A stretch of 5,740 nucleotides of DNA from an uncultured Aliterella sp. (GTDB taxonomy: Bacteria > Cyanobacteriota > Cyanobacteriia > Cyanobacteriales > Chroococcidiopsidaceae). The translations under genes were made by a program, and so were the position numbers. The stretch covers positions 1 through 5,740 of the forward strand of contig CAJQOK010000479.1 in the NCBI GenBank assembly GCA_905479905.1. Reading direction: 5' to 3'. Under the pieces are notes generated by a model. That model saw only the letters and a program-made list of their open reading frames with translations, did not search any database and was not told where the DNA came from. Shown piece by piece: positions 1-5,740 of the stretch. The stretch's first letter is position 1. Each line of letters begins with the position of its first letter.

Positions 1-618
1 TATTACTTTTTTCAACGCAATGCCGCCGCCCTAGAGTTAGCAAAAGCAAAGGATTTAGGCGTATTCATTATTTCCCCAGCCGATAAAGGCGGTAAGCTTT
101 ACACCCCACCCCAAAAATTAATCGATTTGTGTTATCCCTTGACACCTTTGGCATTAAACTATCGTTTTTTACTTAGCGATCCTCAAATTACTACTCTTAG
201 TGTGGGGGCAGCAAATGCTGAGGAATTAATAGAACCCTTAAAATATAGCGATTTCGATACGCCTTTAAATGCTACCGAAATTGCCGCTTGCGATCGCCTT
301 GAAGTGCAATTAAATACTATAGAACCGCAAAAGTGTAGCCAATGCTACGCCTGTTTGCCTTGCCCAGAAAATGTCAATATTTCCGAAATTTTACGCCTAC
401 GTAATCTTGCAGTTGCCTATGATATGAGCGACTATGGTAATTACCGATACACAATGCTAGAAAATGCTGGTCATTGGTTTCCTGGAAACAAAGGCAACCG
501 ATGCACAGCTTGCGGTGACTGCCTGCCTCGGTGTCCCGAACAATTAGATATTCCGGCTTTATTAGCCGATGCTCACCAAAAGCTCAATGGTTCTCCTCGT
601 CGTCGCCTATGGAACTAA
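1..618 (+). CDS. Aldo/keto reductase with C-terminal 4Fe-4S domain (5' partial)
   Basis: The reading frame is open from base 1 to the TAA at 616-618, so this is the last 205 residues of a longer protein; whole members of this family usually run to about 370-390 residues. The first 85 or so residues match the end of an aldo/keto reductase barrel (GVFIISPADKGG near residue 20, then LNYRFLLSDPQITTLSVGAA). The rest is a ferredoxin-like domain with two cluster motifs: C-x2-C-x2-C-x2-C-P (Cys112, 115, 118, 121 counted from the window start) and C-x2-C-x2-C-x3-C-P (Cys168, 171, 174, 178). All eight cysteines are present, so two 4Fe-4S clusters are expected. Family knowledge suggests a cytoplasmic NAD(P)H-linked oxidoreductase; the substrate is not predictable. 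A TTG at 127 could be mistaken for a start, but homology clearly continues upstream of it. No intrinsic terminator follows the stop. Confidence 0.9.
   Translation, partial: YYFFQRNAAALELAKAKDLGVFIISPADKGGKLYTPPQKLIDLCYPLTPLALNYRFLLSDPQITTLSVGAANAEELIEPLKYSDFDTPLNATEIAACDRLEVQLNTIEPQKCSQCYACLPCPENVNISEILRLRNLAVAYDMSDYGNYRYTMLENAGHWFPGNKGNRCTACGDCLPRCPEQLDIPALLADAHQKLNGSPRRRLWN
290..297. repeat. HIP1 octamer GCGATCGC
   Basis: Palindromic octamer inside the reductase gene. This motif is heavily over-represented in many cyanobacterial genomes and is the main base-level clue to the lineage. Confidence 0.9.
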
Positions 619-640
619 GTATAAAAAGTAATGTAGATTC

Positions 641-669
641 TAGACAACTAACAAATTAGTTTATCTAAA
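641..669 (+). promoter_or_regulatory. Possible promoter of the cyanoexosortase cassette
   Basis: TAGACA at 641-646 matches five of six bases of the -35 consensus. After a 17-base spacer, TCTAAA at 664-669 matches four of six bases of the -10 consensus. Transcription would begin near 676, almost at the ATG at 678, so the message would be nearly leaderless. That agrees with the lack of a Shine-Dalgarno sequence before this ATG. The prediction rests on consensus matching in AT-rich DNA and is weak. Confidence 0.25.
646..661. promoter_or_regulatory. Operator-like dyad AACTAA-N4-TTAGTT
   Basis: AACTAA (646-651) and TTAGTT (656-661) are perfect inverted copies around CAAA. An outer TAGA/TCTA pair (641-644, 664-667) extends the symmetry imperfectly. 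The dyad lies almost wholly in the spacer of the promoter proposed at 641-669, where a bound protein could affect transcription. It lacks a following T-run, so it is not a convincing terminator. Short AT-rich dyads also arise by chance. Confidence 0.2.
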
Positions 670-677
670 TTAAAACT

Positions 678-1550
678 ATGAAAATCAATTCCCTTGCAGA
701 AATAAAACCTTTAGAAAATACACAGTTTTGGTTGTTGGCAATTGCTGGCAGCTTGACCGCCGTGTATGTCAGCTTGTACATGAGGCTTGATGGCAACTTA
801 AGTCAAGTAACTATTAGCTTGCTGGGTTTGGGGGCAGTATTTTCTTTACTAGCAGAAAAACGTCAGACTTTAAAATTTGAAAGCGATATTTTTTCCAGCT
901 TGCTAGGCATTTTACTAATTGCTTTTACCCTAATGCGAAGTAATTATGTTGTAGCAGTAGATTCTTTTGTAGAACTTACCCCATTTATAGTATTTCTTGG
1001 TCTAGCACTCTTAGCCTCTGGAATTAAAGGGTTGCGTCAGTATTGGCTAGAACTACTAATTATTTTTGCTTTTAATTTACCAGTAGGGTATCTTTCTCAA
1101 CGCTTAGATATATCAATTTTTACAGCCAAATTTTCTTTTGCATTTTTATCTTACTTAGGCTTGCCAGTGGTACGCCAAGGAGTAAATATTATCATGCCTA
1201 CAGGAGCAGTGGAAGTATATCCAGGCTGTTCGGGTATGGAAACTATATCACAGTTAGTAAAACTAGCAATCTTGTTTATAATCATGTTTCCTACTAGCAA
1301 TGCTAAACGAATTATTGTCCCAATTGTTGCCATTGCGATCGCCTTTTTTGTCAACGCCATTAGAGTAGCTTTAATGGCTTATTTAGTGGCAAAATCAAGT
1401 CCTGAAGCCTTCGACTACTGGCACACAGGTACAGGTTCGGAGATATTCTTTTTAGGTTGTACTATACTTTTTGGTAGTTTTTGCTACTTGATTACCAAAC
1501 AAGATGATGACAGCGATCATCAAGATCGCCTGGAGTTGCCCAATTCATGA
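678..1550 (+). CDS. crtA: Cyanoexosortase A
   Basis: This is a 290-residue multi-pass inner-membrane protein of the exosortase/archaeosortase family, proposed transpeptidases that cut PEP-CTERM-type signals from exported proteins and pass them to the cell surface. The three active-site elements are visible in order: Cys184 in VYPGCSGMETI, Arg229 in FFVNAIRVALM, and His249 in YWHTGTGSE. Hydrophobic segments occur near residues 17-36, 43-59, 71-87, 97-115, 121-139, 193-206, 211-236 and 252-273, giving about eight membrane spans. The C terminus is a hydrophilic acidic tail (DDDSDHQD). The stop overlaps the next start in ATGA, which implies translational coupling with the exosortase-associated partner. 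The ATG at 678 puts the first membrane span at a normal distance, but no Shine-Dalgarno sequence precedes it. The symbol follows cyanoexosortase naming and is not the carotenoid gene crtA. Confidence 0.9.
   Translation: MKINSLAEIKPLENTQFWLLAIAGSLTAVYVSLYMRLDGNLSQVTISLLGLGAVFSLLAEKRQTLKFESDIFSSLLGILLIAFTLMRSNYVVAVDSFVELTPFIVFLGLALLASGIKGLRQYWLELLIIFAFNLPVGYLSQRLDISIFTAKFSFAFLSYLGLPVVRQGVNIIMPTGAVEVYPGCSGMETISQLVKLAILFIIMFPTSNAKRIIVPIVAIAIAFFVNAIRVALMAYLVAKSSPEAFDYWHTGTGSEIFFLGCTILFGSFCYLITKQDDDSDHQDRLELPNS
1335..1342. repeat. HIP1 octamer
   Basis: Exact GCGATCGC in the exosortase gene, in the codons of the membrane segment that precedes the active-site arginine. Confidence 0.9.
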
Positions 1551-2233
1551 TGCCTAAGCAGTTACGCATACCGTTACTGATGTTTATTTTTGCTGGTACT
1601 ACTATAGTTTTGGGCAAAATAATTTTAGACCCAAACATTGGCAAACGCCAGCTTACACCCATTACCTTTCCTCAGAATGTACCTTTAGAGGGATGGCAAC
1701 TCCAGAAGAGCGAACCACTTATTAGCAAAACTGAAGAATACGGTCAAATTGTAGGAAAACCTTTTGCCAAAGGGAAACATTATCGCTATAGCCAAAATAA
1801 CCTACTCTTAGATATTGAAATGGTTTATGAACTGGAAAGTCATGGCGCCTATCAACAGTTTTTATCAAACTATAGTCCTGTAGAGTATGGATCTAACGAA
1901 CAATTTTTTGTGGCAGGTCAGAAACCAGGAATCGGAACCTATGCTATGTACGTTGCCCAAAACCGTGCTTATCTAACTACCTGCATGAACTCGCGCGGCG
2001 GTAGTACCATCACTAGACAGGAGTTTAGTGATAATCGCGATCGCTACGATTTGGTAAGCGATCGCACAATTCCCTGGTTACTAGGTCAGCGCGGTTTGCG
2101 AGATACTCGTTGCTTATGGAACCATTTTTCCATACCCTTAAATAAGTCTTCGCCACAGACGGCTTACTTAATTCTAGAAAAAGCGTGGATTTCTTGGTAT
2201 CAGTGGTGGATTGTCCGCTACCCCCAAGAATAA
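1547..2233 (+). CDS. Cyanoexosortase A system-associated protein
   Basis: A 228-residue protein encoded directly after the exosortase, with the ATG at 1547 overlapping the upstream stop (ATGA). GGAG at 1532-1535, 11 bases ahead, is a plausible ribosome binding site; a second ATG at 1550 could also serve. One hydrophobic segment (about residues 8-25) anchors the N terminus, and the remaining 200 residues would lie outside the cytoplasmic membrane. The body contains a GW motif (residues 49-50), two cysteines (146 and 189) that might form a disulfide, and a tryptophan-rich end (WISWYQWWIV). Size, topology and position match the partner family that accompanies cyanoexosortase A, which is comparable in placement to EpsI next to other exosortases. 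Its biochemical role is unknown; help in substrate handling or in polysaccharide export is an inference from gene order. Confidence 0.85.
   Translation: MMPKQLRIPLLMFIFAGTTIVLGKIILDPNIGKRQLTPITFPQNVPLEGWQLQKSEPLISKTEEYGQIVGKPFAKGKHYRYSQNNLLLDIEMVYELESHGAYQQFLSNYSPVEYGSNEQFFVAGQKPGIGTYAMYVAQNRAYLTTCMNSRGGSTITRQEFSDNRDRYDLVSDRTIPWLLGQRGLRDTRCLWNHFSIPLNKSSPQTAYLILEKAWISWYQWWIVRYPQE
2037..2065. repeat. Pair of HIP1 octamers
   Basis: Two exact copies at 2037-2044 and 2058-2065, 21 bases apart (seven codons, same frame), encoding the NRDRYDLVSDRTI part of the exosortase-associated protein. Both specify an Asp-Arg pair. Confidence 0.9.
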
Positions 2234-2275
2234 TTTGTATTCAAGATTAATTTAGTAAAACAAGGTTTTGGTTGC

Positions 2276-2959
2276 GTGACAAAAGCAAACAGTAATGAAT
2301 GGTGGTTCGCTCCTCTTTTTCGCGTCGTCGGTTACGCGTTATTAGCTTTATCGTTATTTGACGTAATTGATACCTTTGTACCAGCGCTATTTACAAATCC
2401 CGGTTGGGAATTTCAAATGGTCACACGTCTGGTTGATCGAGTACCTGTCCCTTTATTGGGTGCAGTGTTAGTATTTTCTGGTGAAAAAAGCCTAAAAATC
2501 TTTAGAGTTTTATCTTGGCTGTGTTTATTAGTAGGGGTGTTATTTTTCTTATTAGTACCGTTAGGAATTAGTGCAAGCTTGAGACTCAACAACCAAAGCG
2601 CTCAAGAACTCAATACTAGAGTTACGCAACAAGCAAATCAGTTGCAACAGTTGCAAGGGGTACTCAATACCGCTACTACTCCCGCCCAAATTCAAAGTGT
2701 ATTAACACGCCTTAATCCCCAAGCGGGTGCTGTACCGACTCAAAACGTCGCTCAGTTAAAAACTCAATTATTAGCAAGAATTACTGAGGGGCAAAATCAA
2801 TTAAAAGCCCAAGCAGCAACCAGTCGCACCAATGCTGAACGACTGCTGCTCAAAAATACCGTCAAGTCAGTTTTGGGTGCTTTAGTTTCGGGGGCAATAT
2901 TTACCATTCTCTGGCGACAAACCAGCAAGGCGCTCAAAGTGAACCGCCAAAGAGCCTAG
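2276..2959 (+). CDS. HpsJ-like membrane protein, cyanoexosortase A-associated
   Basis: A 227-residue protein starting at GTG 2276, with AAGG at 2262-2265 as ribosome binding site and a 42-base gap from the preceding gene, so co-transcription is likely. Four hydrophobic segments are seen near residues 13-36, 57-68, 77-99 and 196-213. Between the third and fourth lies a polar, Gln/Asn/Leu-rich helical stretch (about 103-192) with heptad-like leucines, a probable coiled coil. Basic residues in the short 69-77 loop and at the C terminus (RQTSKALKVNRQR) place these in the cytoplasm, so the helical insert should face the periplasm. HpsJ proteins are linked to hormogonium polysaccharide secretion in filamentous cyanobacteria, and relatives occur beside cyanoexosortases. 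A structural or scaffolding role in surface polysaccharide export is inferred; no enzymatic motif is visible. Confidence 0.75.
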   Translation: MTKANSNEWWFAPLFRVVGYALLALSLFDVIDTFVPALFTNPGWEFQMVTRLVDRVPVPLLGAVLVFSGEKSLKIFRVLSWLCLLVGVLFFLLVPLGISASLRLNNQSAQELNTRVTQQANQLQQLQGVLNTATTPAQIQSVLTRLNPQAGAVPTQNVAQLKTQLLARITEGQNQLKAQAATSRTNAERLLLKNTVKSVLGALVSGAIFTILWRQTSKALKVNRQRA

Positions 2960-2973
2960 AATCTTTTAACTTG

Positions 2974-3001
2974 TTGCACTGCGAGGCTACTAAGTTAGTA
3001 T
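2974..3001 (+). promoter_or_regulatory. Possible promoter for the secreted unknown gene
   Basis: TTGCAC (2974-2979), a 16-base spacer and TAGTAT (2996-3001) form a weak sigma-70-like pair in the 85-base gap after the HpsJ-like gene. The start of transcription would fall near 3008, giving a leader of about 37 bases. The -35 match is only three of six, so this gene may equally be read from the upstream operon. Confidence 0.2.
2988..3000. promoter_or_regulatory. Operator-like palindrome TACTAA-G-TTAGTA
   Basis: Six-base arms TACTAA and TTAGTA mirror each other around a single G, overlapping the proposed -10 element at 2996-3001. The ACTAA/TTAGT half-sites are the same as in the dyad at 646-661, though spacing differs (one base here, four there). 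A one-base centre is too tight for an RNA hairpin, so a protein site is the better reading if it is functional at all. Confidence 0.2.
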
Positions 3002-3044
3002 AGAAACATTACCCCATTATTAAATTACACGGCTTTTTGTTTTG

Positions 3045-3581
3045 GTGAAAGCAAAATCGCTATCATTCCTAGCTATTAGTTTCGGTGCGGTTTATATCCT
3101 TTCTTCCTTACCCTTTGCCGTAGCAAAGGCTGCTACTGTACCATCTCCAGCTAAGGAAGGATTGGAGCTAAGTTTGCTTGCTCCTAATGCCGCCGTCAAA
3201 AATGGTGTAATTACGGCAAGCAATATTTCTCAAAAACAACTAACTATTCCTAGCATCTGGTGGGCGAAAGAGCAGTTTGGCGGCAAATTGCTAGATAATT
3301 GGTTAGCGTACCCAACTAAAGGTAGTCGCACAGCACGTATAGACTTAATTGTCAATCGGCAGATTTGGAGTCTGTTAGATTATGTAGAGCGGTATGAGTT
3401 TGTCAATAATTTTGGCAATGTTGCTCGCGATTACGGCTACAACGTTAGGGTATTTAATTATCAACAAGAGCTTTTAGCTACCTATACTTGCAACTTCAAA
3501 GTTCAGCCTCGTTTGTGTGGCATAGCTAATCTAGAATCGTTGGGTAAAGCCAGCGTTCGCGGCTCTAAAACAATACCTTAA
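3045..3581 (+). CDS. Small secreted protein of unknown function
   Basis: About 178 residues. GTG at 3045 is preferred, but the in-frame TTG just before it (3042) is possible; neither has a clear Shine-Dalgarno sequence. The N terminus is a classic Sec signal: basic KAK, a hydrophobic core from about residue 5 to 27, and a probable cleavage site after AVAKA (about residue 29), leaving roughly 149 mature residues. The mature part begins with a Pro/Ala-rich stretch and continues with an aromatic-rich core containing SIWWAKEQFGGKLLDNW, VNRQIWSLLDYVERYEFVN and ARDYGYNVRVFN. Near the end, Cys149 and Cys158 could form a disulfide. I recognise the core only as resembling conserved hypothetical proteins of cyanobacteria. 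There is no PEP-CTERM tail, lipobox or membrane anchor, so it should be periplasmic or extracellular. Its stop shares bases with the stop of the convergent gene. Confidence 0.75.
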   Translation: MKAKSLSFLAISFGAVYILSSLPFAVAKAATVPSPAKEGLELSLLAPNAAVKNGVITASNISQKQLTIPSIWWAKEQFGGKLLDNWLAYPTKGSRTARIDLIVNRQIWSLLDYVERYEFVNNFGNVARDYGYNVRVFNYQQELLATYTCNFKVQPRLCGIANLESLGKASVRGSKTIP

Positions 3582-4732
3582 GGCTTCATTGCTTGCCACA
3601 GCAATTCAATTTGTGACATAGTTTCTTGGGGTAACGGCAATAAAAACTCACTCTTGGCTAAGGTTTCGGCTTCAACTAGCAATAGGCTTCTTAATGTTTC
3701 TTGAATGTCTGTCGGGTTTATTTCTATCCCCATTGGTGAAGCAGCTTTACTCAATATAGAAATTTGTCTTTGACTTTGCTCTAGCCAACAAAAATCAATC
3801 CATTGCTGCGCTAAAAGCTGATTGGAACTGCTTTTTGTGGGACTAACCCAAACATCAGCCCAAATTGCACTACCAGAGCGGGGAACGATGGCGCTAAGTT
3901 CTTTATAGCGTTGCAAAACGGGAATAACATCGGTAGACCATCCTACTGCTAACCAAGTATCGCCCAAAATTAGCGGCTCCATATAGCGATCGCTACTATA
4001 AAACTTAACCTGCTGATGTAAGGCTTTTAATTGCTGTGGCAATTGTGAAACTTGCTGTAAGTCTCTGGTGTTGTAAGAGTAGCCAAGTTTTTTTAAAGTT
4101 AAACCAATTACTTCTCGCGGCTGATTGGGTAAAGAAATCTGACCTTGCAATTCTTTGCGCCACAGATCGCTCCAATCTGTCGGTGGCCCCCCCAAAGACT
4201 CAAACTTCTTGCGGTTGTAGGCAATTACGGTATTACCCCAACGATAGGGCGCTGCCCAAATTTGCCCATTGGAATCACGAAAGCCTTGGGCGTTACGTTT
4301 TACAAGTTCTTGATAACGTTGGGGTAGCTTTTGCCATTGGGGTAAGCTGGCAATTTCTAAGGGCTTAATTAACTTTTGGGCGATCGCATCAGCTAACCAA
4401 AAATCCCCCAAAGTTAATAAATCTGCAACTTCTGGCGTTGCGGGATTGATTAAGGGAATTTTGGGTAGTTGCCAAGGGCTAGTGTTTTTGTCGGCTTTTG
4501 ATTGCTCCCAAGACTTTAATAAGTCGAAAGCTGTTACTAATTGTTCGACCGGGGTAAACTCTAGATTCGCAGGTTGCTTTAAACTTGCCTTAAATTGCTC
4601 CAATAACTGAGCAGGGATAGAACCTTTTAACAACTGCACTTGCAGCCTCTGTTTTTCTCGCTCGTTACAGCCTGCTAACAACTGCAACAACGTAATCGTT
4701 CCTGCTTGGATTAAAAAGTTCCTGCGATCCAT
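3578..4732 (-). CDS. Tat-type lipoprotein, PotD-like solute-binding protein
   Basis: A 384-residue extracytoplasmic binding protein resembling the spermidine/putrescine-binding PotD family. The N terminus reads MDRRNFLIQAG, a twin-arginine motif (Arg3-Arg4), and is followed by a lipobox LLAGC with Cys22 as the lipidated residue, so export by Tat and membrane anchoring are expected. Family-like blocks include PYRWGNTVIAYNRKKFESLG, then DWSDLWRKELQGQISLPNQ with LKKLGYSYNT soon after, and near the end VGWSTDVIPVL, SAIWADVWVSPTKSS and AQQWIDFCW. The ATG at 4732 is preferred because it places Arg-Arg at the usual distance; the frame extends to a GTG at 4762, adding ten residues without family character. 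Neither start has a well-spaced Shine-Dalgarno sequence. No permease or ATPase gene is in the window, so the partner transporter is unknown, and the ligand (polyamine or another small solute) is inferred only from overall similarity. Confidence 0.85.
   Translation of the reverse strand: MDRRNFLIQAGTITLLQLLAGCNEREKQRLQVQLLKGSIPAQLLEQFKASLKQPANLEFTPVEQLVTAFDLLKSWEQSKADKNTSPWQLPKIPLINPATPEVADLLTLGDFWLADAIAQKLIKPLEIASLPQWQKLPQRYQELVKRNAQGFRDSNGQIWAAPYRWGNTVIAYNRKKFESLGGPPTDWSDLWRKELQGQISLPNQPREVIGLTLKKLGYSYNTRDLQQVSQLPQQLKALHQQVKFYSSDRYMEPLILGDTWLAVGWSTDVIPVLQRYKELSAIVPRSGSAIWADVWVSPTKSSSNQLLAQQWIDFCWLEQSQRQISILSKAASPMGIEINPTDIQETLRSLLLVEAETLAKSEFLLPLPQETMSQIELLWQAMKP
3986..3993. repeat. HIP1 octamer
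   Basis: Exact copy within the solute-binding protein gene, in codons for SSDRYM. Confidence 0.9.
4380..4387. repeat. HIP1 octamer
   Basis: Exact copy within the solute-binding protein gene, in codons for DAIAQ. Confidence 0.9.
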
Positions 4733-4781
4733 ACTTCTAAACGCTGTAGCGCTGCTCCCCACCGAAACCAGTTAGATTATT

Positions 4782-4810
4782 AAAAAAGACCAGCCTACCA
4801 CAGCTAGTCT
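4782..4810 (-). terminator. Rho-independent terminator, minus strand
   Basis: Read on the minus strand, AGACTAGC (4810-4803) pairs with GCTGGTCT (4794-4787) in an eight-base stem containing one G-U wobble, with an eight-base loop. Five more T residues follow the stem directly (4786-4782). On the plus strand the wobble becomes an A-C mismatch and no T-run follows, so polarity is clearly minus. It lies about 180 bases past the RqcH stop (4993) and about 50 bases before the binding-protein start (4732). It most simply ends RqcH transcripts, though it could act as an attenuator in a leader of the downstream gene. The rest of the 260-base spacer shows no convincing promoter, tRNA or short gene. 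Confidence 0.75.
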
Positions 4811-4992
4811 ATGATTTTATTCTTACATTGTCGTTTGATTCTAGGAAACCCAACTGCGCTATCCCAAAGCTTCAGGTAGTAGAAATCTCTTTTTTTATTG
4901 TAACAGGAACTACAGACTTTTTCATAAAAATTGATGAAACCTTGACATAACTACCCCACTAGAGAGATGCAAAACAGAAAATTGCCTCAAAA

Positions 4993-5740
4993 CTATACTA
5001 AGTTGCTGCTGTCCTGATTAATATATGCTGCCCCTTGGCTAGGATTGCCCCACAAAAGGCGCTCTTGCTTATAAATAGCAATACCAGGTTTAGCTCCCTT
5101 TGGTTTATAGACGTGCTTGGGTTGAGTATAAACGACTGGAACGCTGGTACTTTGACGCGAACGGCTGTAGTAAGCAGCCAAATCAGCAGTAAATTGTAAA
5201 TCGCGCTCCTCGGCTACTTTGCCGGGTTCTAGGCGCAATAGTACGTGAGCGCCAGGAATTTCTTGAGCGTGGAACCACAAATCGTAATCATTGGCTAATC
5301 GAAAAGTTAGGCGATCGTTTTGGCGATTGTTGCGTCCAATTAATATTTCAATGCCACTAGGCGCTAAAAACCTATGAAAATTTGGCATGGAGTCAGCGCT
5401 AGAAGTAGGACGAATATATTGCGTCCCTTCTAAAAGTTTTTGCCCGATTAGTTCGTCGCGGATTTCGTAAAGAGCTTCCAAATCTGCCGTCGATTGATAC
5501 TTATCTATTTGATAAATTGCCGCTTCTACCTGTTCTAGATAGTCAATCTCTGCCTGTACGGCGTTTAGCAATGGCTCCACCGCACCACGAGCGCGTTTAA
5601 GCTTTCCAACTTGTTTATAGAGCTTTTGGGCATTTTGGACGGCGTTTTTTTCGGGTTCTAAACTAATGGCTACAGGTTCGCTGGTTTCAAAATCAAGCAA
5701 AATAATTTCTTTCATCCCTGGTTGCCATGCTGACAAATTA
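4993..5740 (-). CDS. rqcH: RqcH/NFACT ribosome quality-control factor (5' partial)
   Basis: The frame is open to the window edge at 5740 and ends at TAG 4995-4993, giving the last 248 residues of a protein whose family is usually about 550-580 residues. A TTG at 5736 is not a credible start because family-like sequence runs through it. Visible parts, in order: the end of the NFACT-N region (QPGMKEIILLDF), a coiled-coil region rich in charged residues (about 30-95, beginning NAQKLYKQVGKLKRA), and the NFACT-R domain with IEILIGRNNRQNDRLTF and the hallmark DLWFHAQEIPGAHVLLRL. The C terminus has the usual basic KHVYKPKGAKPG segment. Family knowledge: bacterial RqcH binds stalled 50S subunits carrying peptidyl-tRNA and recruits tRNA-Ala to add C-terminal alanine tails that mark the chain for degradation. 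The N-terminal residues needed for tailing lie outside the window. It has a minus-strand terminator downstream and is transcribed separately from the exosortase block. Confidence 0.9.
   Translation of the reverse strand, partial: NLSAWQPGMKEIILLDFETSEPVAISLEPEKNAVQNAQKLYKQVGKLKRARGAVEPLLNAVQAEIDYLEQVEAAIYQIDKYQSTADLEALYEIRDELIGQKLLEGTQYIRPTSSADSMPNFHRFLAPSGIEILIGRNNRQNDRLTFRLANDYDLWFHAQEIPGAHVLLRLEPGKVAEERDLQFTADLAAYYSRSRQSTSVPVVYTQPKHVYKPKGAKPGIAIYKQERLLWGNPSQGAAYINQDSSNLV

Noticed and set aside
127..129. TTG at 127 as start of a short ferredoxin-like gene
   Set aside because: The frame is open to base 1 and encodes aldo/keto reductase barrel sequence upstream, so this is an internal leucine of a truncated larger gene.
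1151..1360. Open frame of 69 codons on the minus strand
   Set aside because: It lies wholly opposite the conserved exosortase active-site region and shows no domain, start signal or independent coding character.
4036..4368. Overlapping open frames on the plus strand within the binding-protein gene
   Set aside because: They are opposite a well-supported lipoprotein gene and their translations show no recognisable family or signal features.
4876..4913. GTAGT/ACTAC inverted repeat in the 4733-4992 spacer
   Set aside because: The arms have only five bases and a loop of nearly thirty, which is expected by chance in AT-rich DNA.
4942..4970. Perfect -35 hexamer TTGACA on the plus strand at 4942-4947
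   Set aside because: No acceptable -10 hexamer lies 16-18 bases downstream, and the only downstream plus-strand sequence is antisense to rqcH. Considered a chance match.
4993..5003. TTAGTATAG on the minus strand at the rqcH end matches the sequence at 2995-3003
   Set aside because: This copy encodes the last residues and stop of RqcH, and a nine-base match in 5.7 kb is not surprising, so it was not counted as a third regulatory site.

Overview
The window looks like a chromosomal segment from a cyanobacterium. It is AT-leaning, carries six copies of the HIP1 octamer GCGATCGC (about one per kilobase), and its best-recognised genes (a cyanoexosortase with its partner and an HpsJ-like protein) belong to cyanobacterial families. 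A filamentous or colony-forming, polysaccharide-sheathed lineage is plausible, but the genus cannot be read from the sequence.

Layout, left to right. Positions 1-618 (+) hold the C-terminal part of an aldo/keto reductase with two 4Fe-4S cysteine motifs; its start lies outside the window. Positions 678-2959 (+) hold a three-gene cassette. The first gene is cyanoexosortase A (678-1550) with the Cys/Arg/His active site intact. The second is its system-associated protein (1547-2233), joined by an ATGA stop/start overlap. The third is an HpsJ-like membrane protein with a long helical insert (2276-2959). A small secreted protein of unknown function follows on the same strand (3045-3581). The strand then switches. 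A Tat-type lipoprotein resembling polyamine-binding PotD (4732-3578, -) runs convergently into the unknown gene, and the two stop codons share bases. After a 260-base spacer with a clear minus-strand intrinsic terminator comes the C-terminal half of an RqcH/NFACT ribosome-quality-control factor (5740-4993, -), cut by the window edge.

How they fit together: exosortases process PEP-CTERM-type sorting signals on exported proteins and are linked to exopolysaccharide production, and HpsJ proteins are linked to hormogonium polysaccharide secretion. The 678-2959 block is therefore best read as a cell-surface sorting and polysaccharide module. No protein in the window ends with a PEP-CTERM-like tail, so the substrates must be encoded elsewhere. 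The secreted unknown next door may be related to this module or a mere neighbour. The reductase, the binding protein and RqcH have no visible functional link to it.

No CRISPR array, insertion sequence, tRNA or rRNA was seen. The least explained points are the secreted unknown, two related ACTAA/TTAGT dyads overlapping promoter-like elements at the two ends of the cassette region, and the terminator placed close to the binding-protein start.
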